Source: Mongoliibacter ruber
Lineage (GTDB): Bacteria; Bacteroidota; Bacteroidia; Cytophagales; Cyclobacteriaceae
Assembly: GCF_003003005.1 (NCBI RefSeq)
Contig: NZ_PVTR01000005.1
Coordinates: forward strand, 248,001-312,000
Reading direction: 5' to 3'
DNA: 64,000 nt
Positions 1 to 9,047 of this stretch are shown here, piece by piece (the first letter of the stretch is position 1; each line of letters opens with the position of its first letter). A program made the position numbers and the translations under genes. A model generated the notes under the pieces. The model saw only the letters and a list, made by a program, of their open reading frames with translations, ran no database searches and was not told where the DNA came from.

Positions 1-1871
1 TGTTGATAAAATCCAAATTTTGGATCTGAGAAATCAGGTGTCAAATTGAAACCAAATGAAGGCTGCATGTGATGACGAATGGCTTCGATTTTTTTATTAT
101 TCTTAAAATTATAGAAGCCATAAACGTTGGTATTCAAAGCAAAGGAAGTGTTATAAAAACTTACCCTGTCAAAACCACTCTCCAAAATTCTATCTACCCT
201 ATTTTCTACAGGATTATAGAAGAAATTAATGCTCTCGGTGTACCACAGTTCTGTGTAGTTTACAGAAGCGGTACCTGTGAAATATTTGAAAAGAGTGAAG
301 TTTGAAGTAATCGGAATCGTATTCCTTGCCCCATTGTCAGCGTCCCTTAATAATTGAGGCAAATTGGCAAATGTAAAGGCCAACACATCCTGCTCTGGAA
401 TATCCAAATTACCTTGAGATTGCTGTAATGCCTGGTTTGGTACTCCAAATGTTGGTGTGATCCTGTTGTTGATGGAATTCTGCAAGTTGAAATTCCAGGC
501 AATATTTAATGTCTTCAAAGGCTCAAACCTAACATTCTGGAATGGGTTCTGTCGGTTCATGTTGATGGCCACATCAGGCAATATCAAATTCACTTCATCC
601 GTCTGAATATTTTGCGAATGCCTCAAATTGGCAGACATACTGAAAGGAGTCCCTGCAAATGTTTTACTGAAAGAGACATTGGATGAAAATTCGGAGTTGA
701 CATTATTTGCAAAATTCCCTTGTTGAATTACTACATTGTTGTAATTGGTGGTACCTGCATTCACGGATGCTGAGAACCTCGATGTACCTCTGGTTTCTGG
801 CGCATGGTTCCAATTGATCCAGATGGTATTATAATCCTGTGCTCTTTCAGGGAGTTCAGTTTCTGGACTTTGGAACCTTTGGTAGTCAAGGTTGAATGCT
901 CCGCTGTACCGGTAGCGCTTCTTGTAAACCGTAGCCGCTTTGGCTCCATAACCTCCTTGTGTGTAGACATCGCCTGTGACACGGGTATGAATGTAATCGT
1001 TGAAGGCAAAGTAATAGCCAAAATTTCTAAGGAAAAAGCCCCTTACTTGTTCCTGTCCATAAGAAGGAAATACAATACCTGAGGCTTTTTCATCTGGAGT
1101 ATCAGGAATGATCCCAAAAGGAAGTCCTGCCGGTGTGGGAATATTGTTGAAATACAGGTTGAAAGGCCCTGTCACTACTTTATTGCCTCTTATAGATTTG
1201 ATTTTCGCAGCATTGATATGCCAATGTGGTTCGGCAAGGTTACAGGTAGTGTAGAAACCCTTGTCCATATAAATACTTCCATCCTGATCTTTTTTGATAG
1301 TTTGACCCCTCAGTAGACCATCTTGCTGTTCAGTAACCACATCTTTGATAATGGCTTTCTGGCTTTTGAAATTATACCGCATTTCTTTGCGGATTTCATA
1401 AGTTGTCTGCCCTTCTTTAAAAATGGGATTCCCCTGCACGTTACCGAGAGAATCGGTGATTCCCGAAGCAAATAGCTCACTTTTATCCCAATCGATGATG
1501 ATCAGGTCTGCATCCAACCTGATATTTCCGTACTCAAACCAGGCATCATTGTACAGGTATACCTTATTTTGAGTGAAATCCGTTATGATACTATCTTCGG
1601 CGTAATAATTGATAGTGGTCTGAATATCTCCTTGTGGCTCGTCAGGATCCACAGCATCTGGATCAGGAATTGTGTCACTTAAGGACATATGAAGGGAGTC
1701 CAGCAAATTATCAATATCAGGAAACTGAAGCGCGTTGGGATTGAGTATAGAGTCTGGTGCGGAAACAGTCCTCTCAGGATCACGCTGCTGCGAAAATCCT
1801 GATTCGGGCAAAACCCAAAGAAGAATCATTCCGAGCAAATAAAACCAGTAATTCCGCACTAATTGATTCAA
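1..1871 (-). CDS. lptD: LPS-assembly protein LptD (OstA-like), 5' part, truncated by window edge
   Basis: This is the N-terminal ~620 residues of an outer-membrane LptD-type protein, which inserts lipopolysaccharide into the outer leaflet. I read the frame directly on the minus strand. The product begins with a signal peptide ending near GFSQQ, then an OstA-like beta-jellyroll stretch (INYYAEDSIITDF, VYLYNDAWFEYGNIRLDAD, DLIIIDWD), then the conserved FNLYFNNIPTPAGLPFGIIP and a long region with alternating barrel-strand patterns. The start is taken as TTG at 1871: a stop codon lies just upstream, and the next ATG would remove the positively charged n-region of the signal. The gene is divergent from the amidase across 56 bp, an arrangement I recall as common in Bacteroidota. 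The 3' end lies outside the window. Family call is firm; the exact start is less so. Confidence 0.88.
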   Translation of the reverse strand, partial: MNQLVRNYWFYLLGMILLWVLPESGFSQQRDPERTVSAPDSILNPNALQFPDIDNLLDSLHMSLSDTIPDPDAVDPDEPQGDIQTTINYYAEDSIITDFTQNKVYLYNDAWFEYGNIRLDADLIIIDWDKSELFASGITDSLGNVQGNPIFKEGQTTYEIRKEMRYNFKSQKAIIKDVVTEQQDGLLRGQTIKKDQDGSIYMDKGFYTTCNLAEPHWHINAAKIKSIRGNKVVTGPFNLYFNNIPTPAGLPFGIIPDTPDEKASGIVFPSYGQEQVRGFFLRNFGYYFAFNDYIHTRVTGDVYTQGGYGAKAATVYKKRYRYSGAFNLDYQRFQSPETELPERAQDYNTIWINWNHAPETRGTSRFSASVNAGTTNYNNVVIQQGNFANNVNSEFSSNVSFSKTFAGTPFSMSANLRHSQNIQTDEVNLILPDVAINMNRQNPFQNVRFEPLKTLNIAWNFNLQNSINNRITPTFGVPNQALQQSQGNLDIPEQDVLAFTFANLPQLLRDADNGARNTIPITSNFTLFKYFTGTASVNYTELWYTESINFFYNPVENRVDRILESGFDRVSFYNTSFALNTNVYGFYNFKNNKKIEAIRHHMQPSFGFNLTPDFSDPKFGFYQ

Positions 1872-1927
1872 ATTTAATTAAAAATGTATAAATTTTGCCC
1901 GAGCAAAGTTAATAGGATTCATTACGC

Positions 1928-2731
1928 ATGAAACGATTCAAAGTGAAAAATATTCTGATTATACCATTTTTAACATTCTTCTTTCTACTTGGTGGATATT
2001 CATCAGCCGGCCCCAAAGAAATTCGCTCCGAAAGGGTGAAAAGGGTAGTTATTGACGCCGGTCATGGTGGCAAGGATCCCGGAGCAGTAGGTTCTTATTC
2101 CAAAGAAAAAGACATAGCCCTCATCGTAGCGCTGCAAGTGGGTAAATATGTGGAAGAATTACTGCCTGGTGTGGAGGTTATTTATACACGTAAAACCGAT
2201 ACTTTTTTGGAATTGAAGGAAAGATCCAACATCGCCAACAGAAACAAAGCTGATCTTTTTATTTCCATTCACTGCAACGCGGCAGGCAATAGGTCTGCCT
2301 ATGGTACTGAAACTTTTGTCATGGGAACCAAAAACTTTGAAGCCAACTTTGACATTGTCAAGAGAGAAAATGCTGTAATCTTACTCGAAGACAATTATGA
2401 GGAAAACTATGAAGGCTTCGACCCCAGTTCACCAGAGTCTTACATGATGTTCAACCTGACCCAAAAGGCTTATTTGTCCAATAGCATTTCACTGGCTGCA
2501 AAGGTAGAAGATGATTTCAGGACACGGGTCAACAGACACAGCCGCGGCGTAAAGCAAGCACCTTTGTATGTGCTGTGGACCACCTACATGCCTTCTGTTT
2601 TGGTGGAATTAGGCTTTATTTCCAATGCCAACGAAGAGCGTTTTCTCAACAGTAAAGAAGGACAGACGTACTTGGCATCTGCTATCTACAGAGCCATCAA
2701 GGCTTACAAAGAGGAGATAGATGAAATGTAA
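1928..2731 (+). CDS. N-acetylmuramoyl-L-alanine amidase (Amidase_3)
   Basis: This zinc-dependent periplasmic amidase cleaves the bond between muramic acid and the stem peptide of peptidoglycan, mainly during cell separation. The 267-residue product has a signal peptide (about 1-28, hydrophobic ILIIPFLTFFFLLGG) followed by a single Amidase_3 domain. The expected ligands are visible: H46 in VVIDAGHGGKDPG, E60 in the KEKDIAL block, H115 in SIHCNA and catalytic E227 in VLVELGFISN. There is no extra cell-wall-binding domain, so this is a minimal AmiC-like enzyme. The region around residues 140-175, between the third ligand and the C-terminal motif, matches the position of the regulatory helix insertion of AmiB/C-type enzymes. 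That role is inferred, not shown. Confidence 0.93.
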   Translation: MKRFKVKNILIIPFLTFFFLLGGYSSAGPKEIRSERVKRVVIDAGHGGKDPGAVGSYSKEKDIALIVALQVGKYVEELLPGVEVIYTRKTDTFLELKERSNIANRNKADLFISIHCNAAGNRSAYGTETFVMGTKNFEANFDIVKRENAVILLEDNYEENYEGFDPSSPESYMMFNLTQKAYLSNSISLAAKVEDDFRTRVNRHSRGVKQAPLYVLWTTYMPSVLVELGFISNANEERFLNSKEGQTYLASAIYRAIKAYKEEIDEM

Positions 2732-2923
2732 ATGAGATGCCTGCTTTTTAATTCAAATCGATACTAATTATTAAGATATGACTTCTTTTTAACTACTAAA
2801 GAATTTCTCACCTTAGAAGTGTTACATTCAGTCTACCTGCCAAACTTTATCCAGACTATAGATTTAAACCCTACTGAATAAAAATCGGAAACGAAGATTT
2901 AATGCATTTACCTCCCCCTACAT

Positions 2924-2955
2924 TTGATACTTACTCCTAAAAGAGGTTATTTTAG
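2924..2955 (+). promoter_or_regulatory. candidate Bacteroidota-type promoter for the carboxylase gene
   Basis: TTG at 2924-2926 is followed after 21 bases by TATTTTAG at 2948-2955. This matches the Bacteroidota sigma-A pattern TTG-N(19-21)-TAnnTTTG with one mismatch in the -7 box. Transcription would start near 2960, leaving a leader of about 25 bases before the ATG at 2985. The call rests on pattern and position only. Confidence 0.4.
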
Positions 2956-2984
2956 CTTTTAGAATACTAAACCCAAAAGACTTT

Positions 2985-4613
2985 ATGGATATTGAGTTCA
3001 ACAAGAATGAAGACCAGAACAAACAATTACTTTTTCAATTAAAAAAAAGACTGGAAACCGTCAAACTTGGTGGTGGGAAAGCCAGAATAGAAAAAGAACA
3101 CCAAAAAGGAAAACTCACCGCTAGGGAAAGAATAGATTACCTCATAGATAATGACTCTGAATTCCTGGAAGTAGGCGCACTGGCAGCAGATGGCATGTAT
3201 GAAGAGGAAGGCGGATGTCCTTCTGCCGGAGTGATCACCGGTATGGGTTACGTTCACGGCAGGATGTGTATGATTGTGGCCAATGATGCCACGGTCAAGG
3301 CGGGCGCATGGTTTCCAATGACCGCAAAGAAAAATCTTAGGGCACAGGAAATTGCCATGGAAAACCATCTTCCTGTGATCTATCTGGTAGATAGTGCCGG
3401 TGTGTTTTTACCCAAACAAAATGAAATCTTCCCTGATAAGGAGCACTTTGGACGTCAATTCCGTAACAACGCCAAAATGTCTGCCATGGGTATTATCCAA
3501 GTGGCAGCCATTATGGGCAGCTGTGTTGCAGGAGGAGCTTACCTTCCCATCATGTCTGATGAGGCAATGATTGTTGACAAGACTGGTTCTATTTTTCTTG
3601 CAGGATCTTATTTGGTCAAAGCTGCAATAGGAGAAAGCGTGGACAATGAAACTTTGGGAGGAGCCACCACCCATTGCGAAATTTCAGGGGTAACCGATAA
3701 CAAATACGATAACGACCAAGAATGTCTGGATGCCATCAGAAAAATCTTCGACAAAATAGGAGAAAGTGATAAAGCAGGCTTTGACCGCAAAGAGCCAAAG
3801 CTTCCAAAATTGAATATGGAGGACCTCTACGGCGTGTTTCCATACGACAGGGTAAAACCTTATGATATGGGAGAGGTCATCAAGCACCTGGTCGATGATT
3901 CTGATTTTGAGGAATACAAAAAAGACTATGGCAAAACCCTACTATGCGGGACTGCCAGAATCGATGGCTGGGCTGTGGGTATCGTCGCTAATCAGCGTAA
4001 AGTAGTCAAGAACAAAAAAGGTGAAATGCAGATGGGCGGCGTGATCTACTCGGATTCTGCAGACAAGGCTGCAAGATTTATCATGAACTGCAACCAGCGC
4101 AAAATCCCGTTGGTTTTTCTTCAAGATGTAAGTGGATTTATGGTGGGTTCTAAAGCAGAACATGGTGGCATCATCAAAGATGGTGCAAAAATGGTCAATA
4201 CCATGGCCAATTCCGTGGTACCAAAGTTTACTATCGTCATGGGGAATTCTTACGGAGCGGGCAATTATGCCATGTGTGGCAAAGCCTACGATCCCAGATT
4301 GATATATTCTTGGCCTTCTGCGCAGATGGCTGTCATGAGTGGCGCCTCAGCGGCCAAGACCTTGCTTCAAATAAAAGTGGCATCGCTCAAAAAATCCGGA
4401 AAGGAAATCACACCTGAGGATGAAGCAAAGCTTCTCAAAGAAATTACTGACAAATACAATGAGGAATTGAGCCCTTATTATGCTGCTGCACGGCTATGGG
4501 TGGATGGGGTCATAGATCCATTGGAAACCCGTAAAGTGATCAGCATGGGGATAGAAGCTGCCAACCATGCTCCCATCACAGAACGATTCAATGTGGGTGT
4601 CATTCAAACCTAA
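2985..4613 (+). CDS. acyl-CoA carboxylase carboxyltransferase (beta) subunit, MccB/PccB-like
   Basis: This is the carboxyltransferase half of a biotin-dependent acyl-CoA carboxylase, moving CO2 from carboxybiotin to an acyl-CoA such as methylcrotonyl-CoA or propionyl-CoA. The 542 residues are the usual length. Two crotonase-like halves are visible. The N-half carries GKLTARERIDYLID, VDSAGVFLPKQNEIFPD and CVAGGAYLPIMSDE; the C-half carries PLVFLQDVSGFMVG and MGNSYGAGNYAMCG with WPSAQMAVMSG. The block AAIGESVDNETLGGATTHC resembles the MCC beta family, so MCC is somewhat more likely than PCC. No biotin carboxylase or biotin carrier gene is nearby, so the partner subunit must be encoded elsewhere. 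The gene is monocistronic, with a promoter candidate upstream and a strong terminator downstream. Confidence 0.9.
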   Translation: MDIEFNKNEDQNKQLLFQLKKRLETVKLGGGKARIEKEHQKGKLTARERIDYLIDNDSEFLEVGALAADGMYEEEGGCPSAGVITGMGYVHGRMCMIVANDATVKAGAWFPMTAKKNLRAQEIAMENHLPVIYLVDSAGVFLPKQNEIFPDKEHFGRQFRNNAKMSAMGIIQVAAIMGSCVAGGAYLPIMSDEAMIVDKTGSIFLAGSYLVKAAIGESVDNETLGGATTHCEISGVTDNKYDNDQECLDAIRKIFDKIGESDKAGFDRKEPKLPKLNMEDLYGVFPYDRVKPYDMGEVIKHLVDDSDFEEYKKDYGKTLLCGTARIDGWAVGIVANQRKVVKNKKGEMQMGGVIYSDSADKAARFIMNCNQRKIPLVFLQDVSGFMVGSKAEHGGIIKDGAKMVNTMANSVVPKFTIVMGNSYGAGNYAMCGKAYDPRLIYSWPSAQMAVMSGASAAKTLLQIKVASLKKSGKEITPEDEAKLLKEITDKYNEELSPYYAAARLWVDGVIDPLETRKVISMGIEAANHAPITERFNVGVIQT

Positions 4614-4620
4614 AAAACAA

Positions 4621-4660
4621 AAAGGCTTTGCTGGTAGATCAACAAAGCCTTTTTTGTTTT
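4621..4660 (+). terminator. Rho-independent terminator after the carboxylase gene
   Basis: A perfect 10-bp stem AAAGGCTTTG / CAAAGCCTTT (4621-4630 with 4643-4652) closes a 12-base loop and is followed by TTTGTTTT. It begins 8 bases after the stop codon. The flanking A-run upstream makes it potentially bidirectional. Confidence 0.85.
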
Positions 4661-4728
4661 AAAGCTAAATTAAATCAGCAAATTTTGAGGTTTTGAATAA
4701 GGGGATTTATCACTATCTTGATATTGAC

Positions 4729-5580
4729 ATGACAAAGGAAAAACTTACAGACAAAGAACTTCATGCCCTGGTATCACTCCTCGACGACACTGACCAAGAG
4801 GTGAAAAATCATGTATGGGAAAAACTTGCTTCTTTTGGTCATGAAGTGATACCTTTCTTAGAAAAAAAATGGGAAGAAAGTTTCAATCCTGAGATTCAAA
4901 AAGAAATCGAAGAGCTTGTGCATACCCTTCAATTTTCTCAGCTAAAAGAGAGACTTAAGGAATGGAAAAACAGTGAGGAACAAGACTTGTTGACCGGTTT
5001 ATGGATATTGAATACTTATCAGTATCCTGATCTTGATTTTGAAAAGCTGAATGCAGATATGCATCAGATATACTTTGATGTCTGGACTGCTTTCAAAAAT
5101 GACCTGATGCCATACGAACAAGTAAGGATCATCAATAGTGTACTGTTCAACCAGTTGAAGTTTTCGGCAAATACCAAAAATTTTCACTCTCCTGCCAATT
5201 CCATGCTCAGCAGTGTATTGGAAACAAAAAAAGGAAACCCCATTAGCCTTTGTGGTATTTATTTATTGGTAGGACAGAAGCTGGGACTTCCGATTTACGG
5301 AGTAAACCTTCCTAATCTTTTTGTTTTGACCTATAAAACAAAGGATGTTTCGTTTTACATCAATGCATTTAACAAAGGGCTTATTTTCAGCAAGCAGGAC
5401 ATCAACAATTACCTTGAACATTTAAAAATTGAATCCAGAGATGCATTTTTCCAACCTTGCTCTCACAAAGACATTGTCATTCGGTCAATGCGAAACCTGA
5501 TTGTAGCTTTTGAAAAATTAGGAGAAGTAGAAAAGGTAAATGAAGTCAAAGAGCTTCTGGAGATCCTCGAAGGCGATTGA
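4729..5580 (+). CDS. SirB1/transglutaminase-like family protein with HEAT-like N-terminus
   Basis: The C-terminal half matches the SirB1 N-terminal (transglutaminase-like) family: NSVLFNQLKFS, then SSVLETKKGNPISLCGIYLLVGQKLGLPIYGVNLPN. Here the usual cysteine/histidine protease-fold motif is reduced to GNPISLCGIY and a VNLPNLFVL block. The first ~90 residues look like HEAT-type helical repeats (ALVSLLDDTDQEVKNHVWEK, LASFGHEVIPFLEKKW). No signal peptide is seen, so the protein is probably cytoplasmic. An upstream TTG at 4693 is in frame, but the ATG at 4729 is preferred because it follows the AT-rich leader and begins a normal helix. The stop is one base from the stop of the convergent redoxin gene. 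The molecular function of this family is not established. Confidence 0.72.
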   Translation: MTKEKLTDKELHALVSLLDDTDQEVKNHVWEKLASFGHEVIPFLEKKWEESFNPEIQKEIEELVHTLQFSQLKERLKEWKNSEEQDLLTGLWILNTYQYPDLDFEKLNADMHQIYFDVWTAFKNDLMPYEQVRIINSVLFNQLKFSANTKNFHSPANSMLSSVLETKKGNPISLCGIYLLVGQKLGLPIYGVNLPNLFVLTYKTKDVSFYINAFNKGLIFSKQDINNYLEHLKIESRDAFFQPCSHKDIVIRSMRNLIVAFEKLGEVEKVNEVKELLEILEGD

Positions 5581-5581
5581 G

Positions 5582-6172
5582 CTAGTTATTTTTAGTCAAC
5601 CTGATATTACAACCTACGGGTCTGCTTGAAGAAGGGCTTGGGTTCCGCCTGTTTTGAATGGCCTGTAATGCACTGTCCAAGTATTTGATATTGGCATTGG
5701 CTGCCACTTGAGGGTTGTTATCAATGGCACCTTTGTAGACTACAGAAAAACCAGTCTGACTTGGGGTAATGACAACCACCTCCGGTAATTTACTCGCCTG
5801 GAACAACCTTGCGACCACTTGTTGGGAATCATCTAAAATCGGGAAGATTATTCCACGGGATTTTGATCTTGCTATGTGGTCATCTTTAGACTCTCCTTCT
5901 TCCATATTAAAATGAGGATTGACCATGACAAAGGTATATCCTTGATCGGAATAGGTTTTGTGAAGATCCACAATTCTCTCTTCATAAAGTCTTGAAAAAG
6001 GACAGTTCAGGCTACTGAAAATAATGATCACAGCCTTTTGATTTGACTTTGAATTAAGCTCAAACTCCTTCCCTGTGATGATATCCTGAAGCTTGAAATT
6101 TTCGACTCTCTGGGCGAAAAGAGTGTGTGAAAAACCAACAAGAACAAAAATTGAGAAGAGCAATTTTTTCAT
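5582..6172 (-). CDS. secreted thioredoxin-fold redoxin (AhpC/TSA-type)
   Basis: This 196-residue protein has a Sec signal peptide (MKKLLFSIFVLVGFSHTLFA) and then a thioredoxin/peroxiredoxin fold. The active-site position reads SSLNCPFSRLYEERI, with a single cysteine at C57 (CPFS) instead of CxxC. A second cysteine sits in the C-terminal tail PVGCNIR (C188). This arrangement fits Bacteroidota periplasmic redoxins with a conserved C-terminal GC motif, and suggests a peroxidase-like or resolving-cysteine mechanism rather than disulfide exchange by a CxxC pair. A serine-rich linker (PSPSSSR) precedes the tail. It is transcribed away from the phosphopantetheinyl transferase gene by 43 bp in the same direction. 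The substrate is unknown. Confidence 0.75.
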   Translation of the reverse strand: MKKLLFSIFVLVGFSHTLFAQRVENFKLQDIITGKEFELNSKSNQKAVIIIFSSLNCPFSRLYEERIVDLHKTYSDQGYTFVMVNPHFNMEEGESKDDHIARSKSRGIIFPILDDSQQVVARLFQASKLPEVVVITPSQTGFSVVYKGAIDNNPQVAANANIKYLDSALQAIQNRRNPSPSSSRPVGCNIRLTKNN

Positions 6173-6215
6173 ATATCTGGTATTTTTTTAAGGTTAAATC
6201 AATATAGCAAAGAGT

Positions 6216-6845
6216 TTACCAAATCGTATAGGTCATTACTATATCCTTTTCCTTTTCTACTTTCACCGTATAGTGGTGATCTGAAAATTCAGTCCCATAT
6301 ATCCTCCCTTTGATCACCTTGTCATTGACGGAAAAAGGCTCAAGAATGATATTGTCCTTTAAACTCACCCCTCTTTTTCCCTGACATTTAAATATGGATT
6401 CCTTGGCAGACCAAGCGGTTGTGTGCAGTTCGGGATCATTGTCCAAAAAATCCATTTCAGAAACATCCAGAAATTTGGGACCTAAGCGAACTACCTTTTC
6501 CCTGATATAATCCAAGTCTATTCCTACCGCCATATCCTTATGAAAAATAGCTGCAGCTATCCCTCTAGTATGTGTCAAAGAAACGTGCCCATAACCGTCC
6601 ATAGGATGAGATTTCCCGTTTTCATCCTTAAAAAACCCTGGGTAAGGCAATGAAATACAATCCAAAGCTTTTTTGATCGCCAACCTTGCACTAATCCATT
6701 CCACTCTCTTTTCAGGTCTGGAAATATTCGAAAAGGAAAGTTTTTCTCTGAAGCTCAAAAAATCAATGACAGATTCAGGAACCTCTTCAATAATATTTAC
6801 AGCCAAGGCTGATAAAGGACTAATTTTTTCTATTTTTGTTTGCAT
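6216..6845 (-). CDS. 4'-phosphopantetheinyl transferase superfamily protein
   Basis: The enzyme transfers the 4'-phosphopantetheine arm of CoA to a serine on carrier proteins. The 209 residues show the Sfp-type signatures in order: RVEWISARLAIKKAL (residues 48-61), HVSLTHTRG (87-95), the Mg-binding AVGIDLDYI (D110, D112) and the catalytic WSAKESIFKCQGKRG (145-159, with E150 and K148/K153). This is the two-domain Sfp size class rather than the short AcpS class. No polyketide or peptide synthetase is present nearby, so it may serve fatty-acid carrier protein or a distant cluster. It is divergent from the WD40 gene, with 38 bp between starts. Confidence 0.87.
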   Translation of the reverse strand: MQTKIEKISPLSALAVNIIEEVPESVIDFLSFREKLSFSNISRPEKRVEWISARLAIKKALDCISLPYPGFFKDENGKSHPMDGYGHVSLTHTRGIAAAIFHKDMAVGIDLDYIREKVVRLGPKFLDVSEMDFLDNDPELHTTAWSAKESIFKCQGKRGVSLKDNIILEPFSVNDKVIKGRIYGTEFSDHHYTVKVEKEKDIVMTYTIW

Positions 6846-6883
6846 AGGCCCTTTACGGGTTTGTTTGCTAATCCACGCAATAT

Positions 6884-7792
6884 ATGATAAAAATCCAAGT
6901 CAATAAACTTCACACTCTAACAGGTCACAATGATTGTATCTACGCATTAGTGGAAGGGCCGGATCCAAGGTTTTTTTACACAGCTTCTGGGGATGGCATG
7001 GTTGTAGAGTGGGATATGGATAATCCAAAAGACGGGAAGTTAATGGCCAAAGTCGCCCACTCTGTCTATGCACTTGAGGTCGACAAAGAGAGAAACCTAC
7101 TTTTTATTGGTCACAATTTTGAAGGAATACATGTAATTGACCTTGAAAACAGTAAGGAATTATGGTCCATAAAAGTTACCGATCAGTCAATTTTTGATAT
7201 CAAAGCAATAGGAAATGAACTGTATGTTGGTACCGGAGATGGCGTCATTATCATCATTGACATTGAAAACAAGACGATCAAAAAACATATCAAAATCGGT
7301 AAAAAGAGCGTAAGGGTACTGTCTATTGATCCAAGCAAAAGGCAGCTTGCCATTGGTCTCAGTGACAATTCCATCAAAATCTTTAATTTGAGTGATCACA
7401 GCCCTATACACAATCTGGAAGCGCACAATAATTCTGTCTTTGCCTTAGGTTACGCTCCTAATAAGCCTATCTTGGTAAGCGGTGGAAGAGATGCTTACCT
7501 CAATATTTGGGATTCGAATGCCTATTCCCTACAAGAATCTATCGTAGCACATATGTTTGCTATCAATTACCTCTCTTTCAGAGAAGATGGCAAGTACTTT
7601 GTTACTTGTAGTATGGACAAGTCCATCAAAGTTTGGGACAGCGAAACCTACAAACTTCTAAAGGTAATTGACAAATCCCGCTATGCCGGACACGGCACCT
7701 CCATCAACAAGGTGTTGTGGAGTAGCTACAACCATCAAATTGTCTCTGTCAGCGACGACAGAAAAATATCCATTTGGGAACTTCAACTATAA
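6884..7792 (+). CDS. WD40-repeat beta-propeller protein
   Basis: The 302-residue protein is composed almost entirely of WD40 blades, for example LHTLTGHNDCIYALVEG, GDGMVVEWDMDN, SDNSIKIFNLSDH, GGRDAYLNIWDSN, CSMDKSIKVWDSE and SDDRKISIWELQL. About seven blades can be counted, so it should form one closed propeller. No signal peptide or membrane segment is seen; it is predicted to be a cytoplasmic scaffold. It is the first gene of a tight five-gene run, with its stop 5 bases from the DivIVA ATG. Its partner is unknown, but the coupling to DivIVA suggests a structural or cell-pole role (inference). Confidence 0.9.
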   Translation: MIKIQVNKLHTLTGHNDCIYALVEGPDPRFFYTASGDGMVVEWDMDNPKDGKLMAKVAHSVYALEVDKERNLLFIGHNFEGIHVIDLENSKELWSIKVTDQSIFDIKAIGNELYVGTGDGVIIIIDIENKTIKKHIKIGKKSVRVLSIDPSKRQLAIGLSDNSIKIFNLSDHSPIHNLEAHNNSVFALGYAPNKPILVSGGRDAYLNIWDSNAYSLQESIVAHMFAINYLSFREDGKYFVTCSMDKSIKVWDSETYKLLKVIDKSRYAGHGTSINKVLWSSYNHQIVSVSDDRKISIWELQL

Positions 7793-7797
7793 AAACC

Positions 7798-8682
7798 ATG
7801 AGAATAACTCCTTCAGAAATACGTGATAAAGACTTCGAAAAAAACTTTAGAGGCTATGATAAAGATGAAGTTAATGATTTTTTGAAATTCATAAGTCTCG
7901 AATTTGAAGCCTTGACCAAGGAAAAAGAGGAATTGGCCAGAAGGTTAGAAACTTCCGAAAAAGAATCTAATAAATTAAGGCAGGTTGAAGAATCACTCTT
8001 CAGGACCTTGAAGACAGCGGAAGACACAGGTGCCGCGATGATTGAGGAAGCTTCAAAATCCTCCGAAGAAATCATGAATGAAGCCAATAAAAATGCGACT
8101 GCCATTGTGGAAGATGCAGAAAGGCAAGCACAAAGTATACTTTTAAGTGCTGAGCAAAAAAGCCAGCAAATAATGGAGGGTTTGAAGTCTGATGTCATCG
8201 GGCTGGTAGAAGATTATTCATCCCTTTTGGCCCAAAGAGATGTCGTTCTCAAAAATTTAAAAGCATTATCAGAAGACATCAACGACAATATTTCAGTATC
8301 TCTTGAGGCCTTCAAAAAAATCAATGTAGACGTCCATGCTCAAATGATTGAGAAGCTGAGCAAGTCCGATGCATTTTCAAAACCCAAAATTGCTGAAGTA
8401 GAGCAACATGAATCAAAGCCAGAAGCCAAGAAGCAAGAACAACCCGAAGACATTGAAGCAGAAAGGTCTCAACTAGAAGAAGAAAATAAAAAGTCTTCGG
8501 CTGTAAATGAGCAAGAAATTTCCGAGATCAAAGAGCCTGAAGCCAAGGAGGAGATCAAAGAAAGTGAACATGTCAATACTGAAAATCAGAAATCAGTAGA
8601 ATGGAAAATTGAAAACCCTGAATCGGAACAAAAGAAAAAGGCAGAGGATAAAGGAGGTTCTTTCTTTGACCAATTTGACTGA
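7798..8682 (+). CDS. DivIVA-domain protein with acidic C-terminal tail
   Basis: The N-terminus ITPSEIRDKDFEKNFRGYDK followed by DEVNDFLKFI is the classic DivIVA domain that binds curved membrane. It is followed by a coiled coil (about residues 40-180, rich in E, K, A and L heptads). A low-complexity, highly charged tail (about 195-290, E/K/Q rich with repeated EAKKQE-like blocks) completes the 294 residues. The ATG at 7798 is chosen over an in-frame TTG at 7774 that would overlap the WD40 gene. The stop overlaps the folB start by one base (TGATG), indicating translational coupling. DivIVA proteins are best known from Gram-positives, where they mark poles and septa; the role in Bacteroidota is less clear. 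Confidence 0.85.
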   Translation: MRITPSEIRDKDFEKNFRGYDKDEVNDFLKFISLEFEALTKEKEELARRLETSEKESNKLRQVEESLFRTLKTAEDTGAAMIEEASKSSEEIMNEANKNATAIVEDAERQAQSILLSAEQKSQQIMEGLKSDVIGLVEDYSSLLAQRDVVLKNLKALSEDINDNISVSLEAFKKINVDVHAQMIEKLSKSDAFSKPKIAEVEQHESKPEAKKQEQPEDIEAERSQLEEENKKSSAVNEQEISEIKEPEAKEEIKESEHVNTENQKSVEWKIENPESEQKKKAEDKGGSFFDQFD

Positions 8683-9047
8683 TGGGAAAAGTAGCGTTAG
8701 AAGGTATTGAGTTTCATGCGTACCACGGTGTATTCAAGGAAGAAACAAAATTAGGCAACCGATTTACGGTAGATATCCATGTGGATACCGATTTCAAAAA
8801 AGCAATGCTTGAAGACAGTCTCAAGAATACTGTTGATTATGGCAAACTTTATAATATCGCAAAATCCCACATGTTAGAACCAGTTAAACTTCTGGAGCAT
8901 TTGGGACATTTGATGATTACTGATATTCTAAAAGTATACCCAGAATTGATATCAGTAAGTATCACGATCAAAAAACACAATCCTGCACTGGGAGGAGTAG
9001 TCAATTATTCGGTAGTAACAGTCAATTACCCAGAAGATTATGCATAA
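8682..9047 (+). CDS. folB: dihydroneopterin aldolase
   Basis: FolB converts 7,8-dihydroneopterin to 6-hydroxymethyl-dihydropterin and glycolaldehyde in folate synthesis. The 121 residues are typical of the family. The signature LEGIEFHAYHGVFKEETKLG carries the conserved YHG and the catalytic glutamate region. NTVDYGKLYNIAKSHM and LLEHLGHLMITDIL form the next conserved block, and the C-terminal ITIKKHNPALGG supplies the catalytic lysine region. The start overlaps the DivIVA stop by one base, and the end overlaps the ChaN-family start by 8 bases. No other folate gene is nearby. Confidence 0.93.
   Translation: MGKVALEGIEFHAYHGVFKEETKLGNRFTVDIHVDTDFKKAMLEDSLKNTVDYGKLYNIAKSHMLEPVKLLEHLGHLMITDILKVYPELISVSITIKKHNPALGGVVNYSVVTVNYPEDYA

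Noticed and set aside
761-1082. Short open frames on both strands within the first 1.9 kb
   Set aside because: They overlap the long minus-strand LptD frame, which has clear family motifs and signal peptide; their translations look like shadows.
7774-7797. Upstream TTG start for the DivIVA gene
   Set aside because: It would overlap the WD40 stop region and add residues ahead of the classic DivIVA start, MRITPSEIRDKDF.
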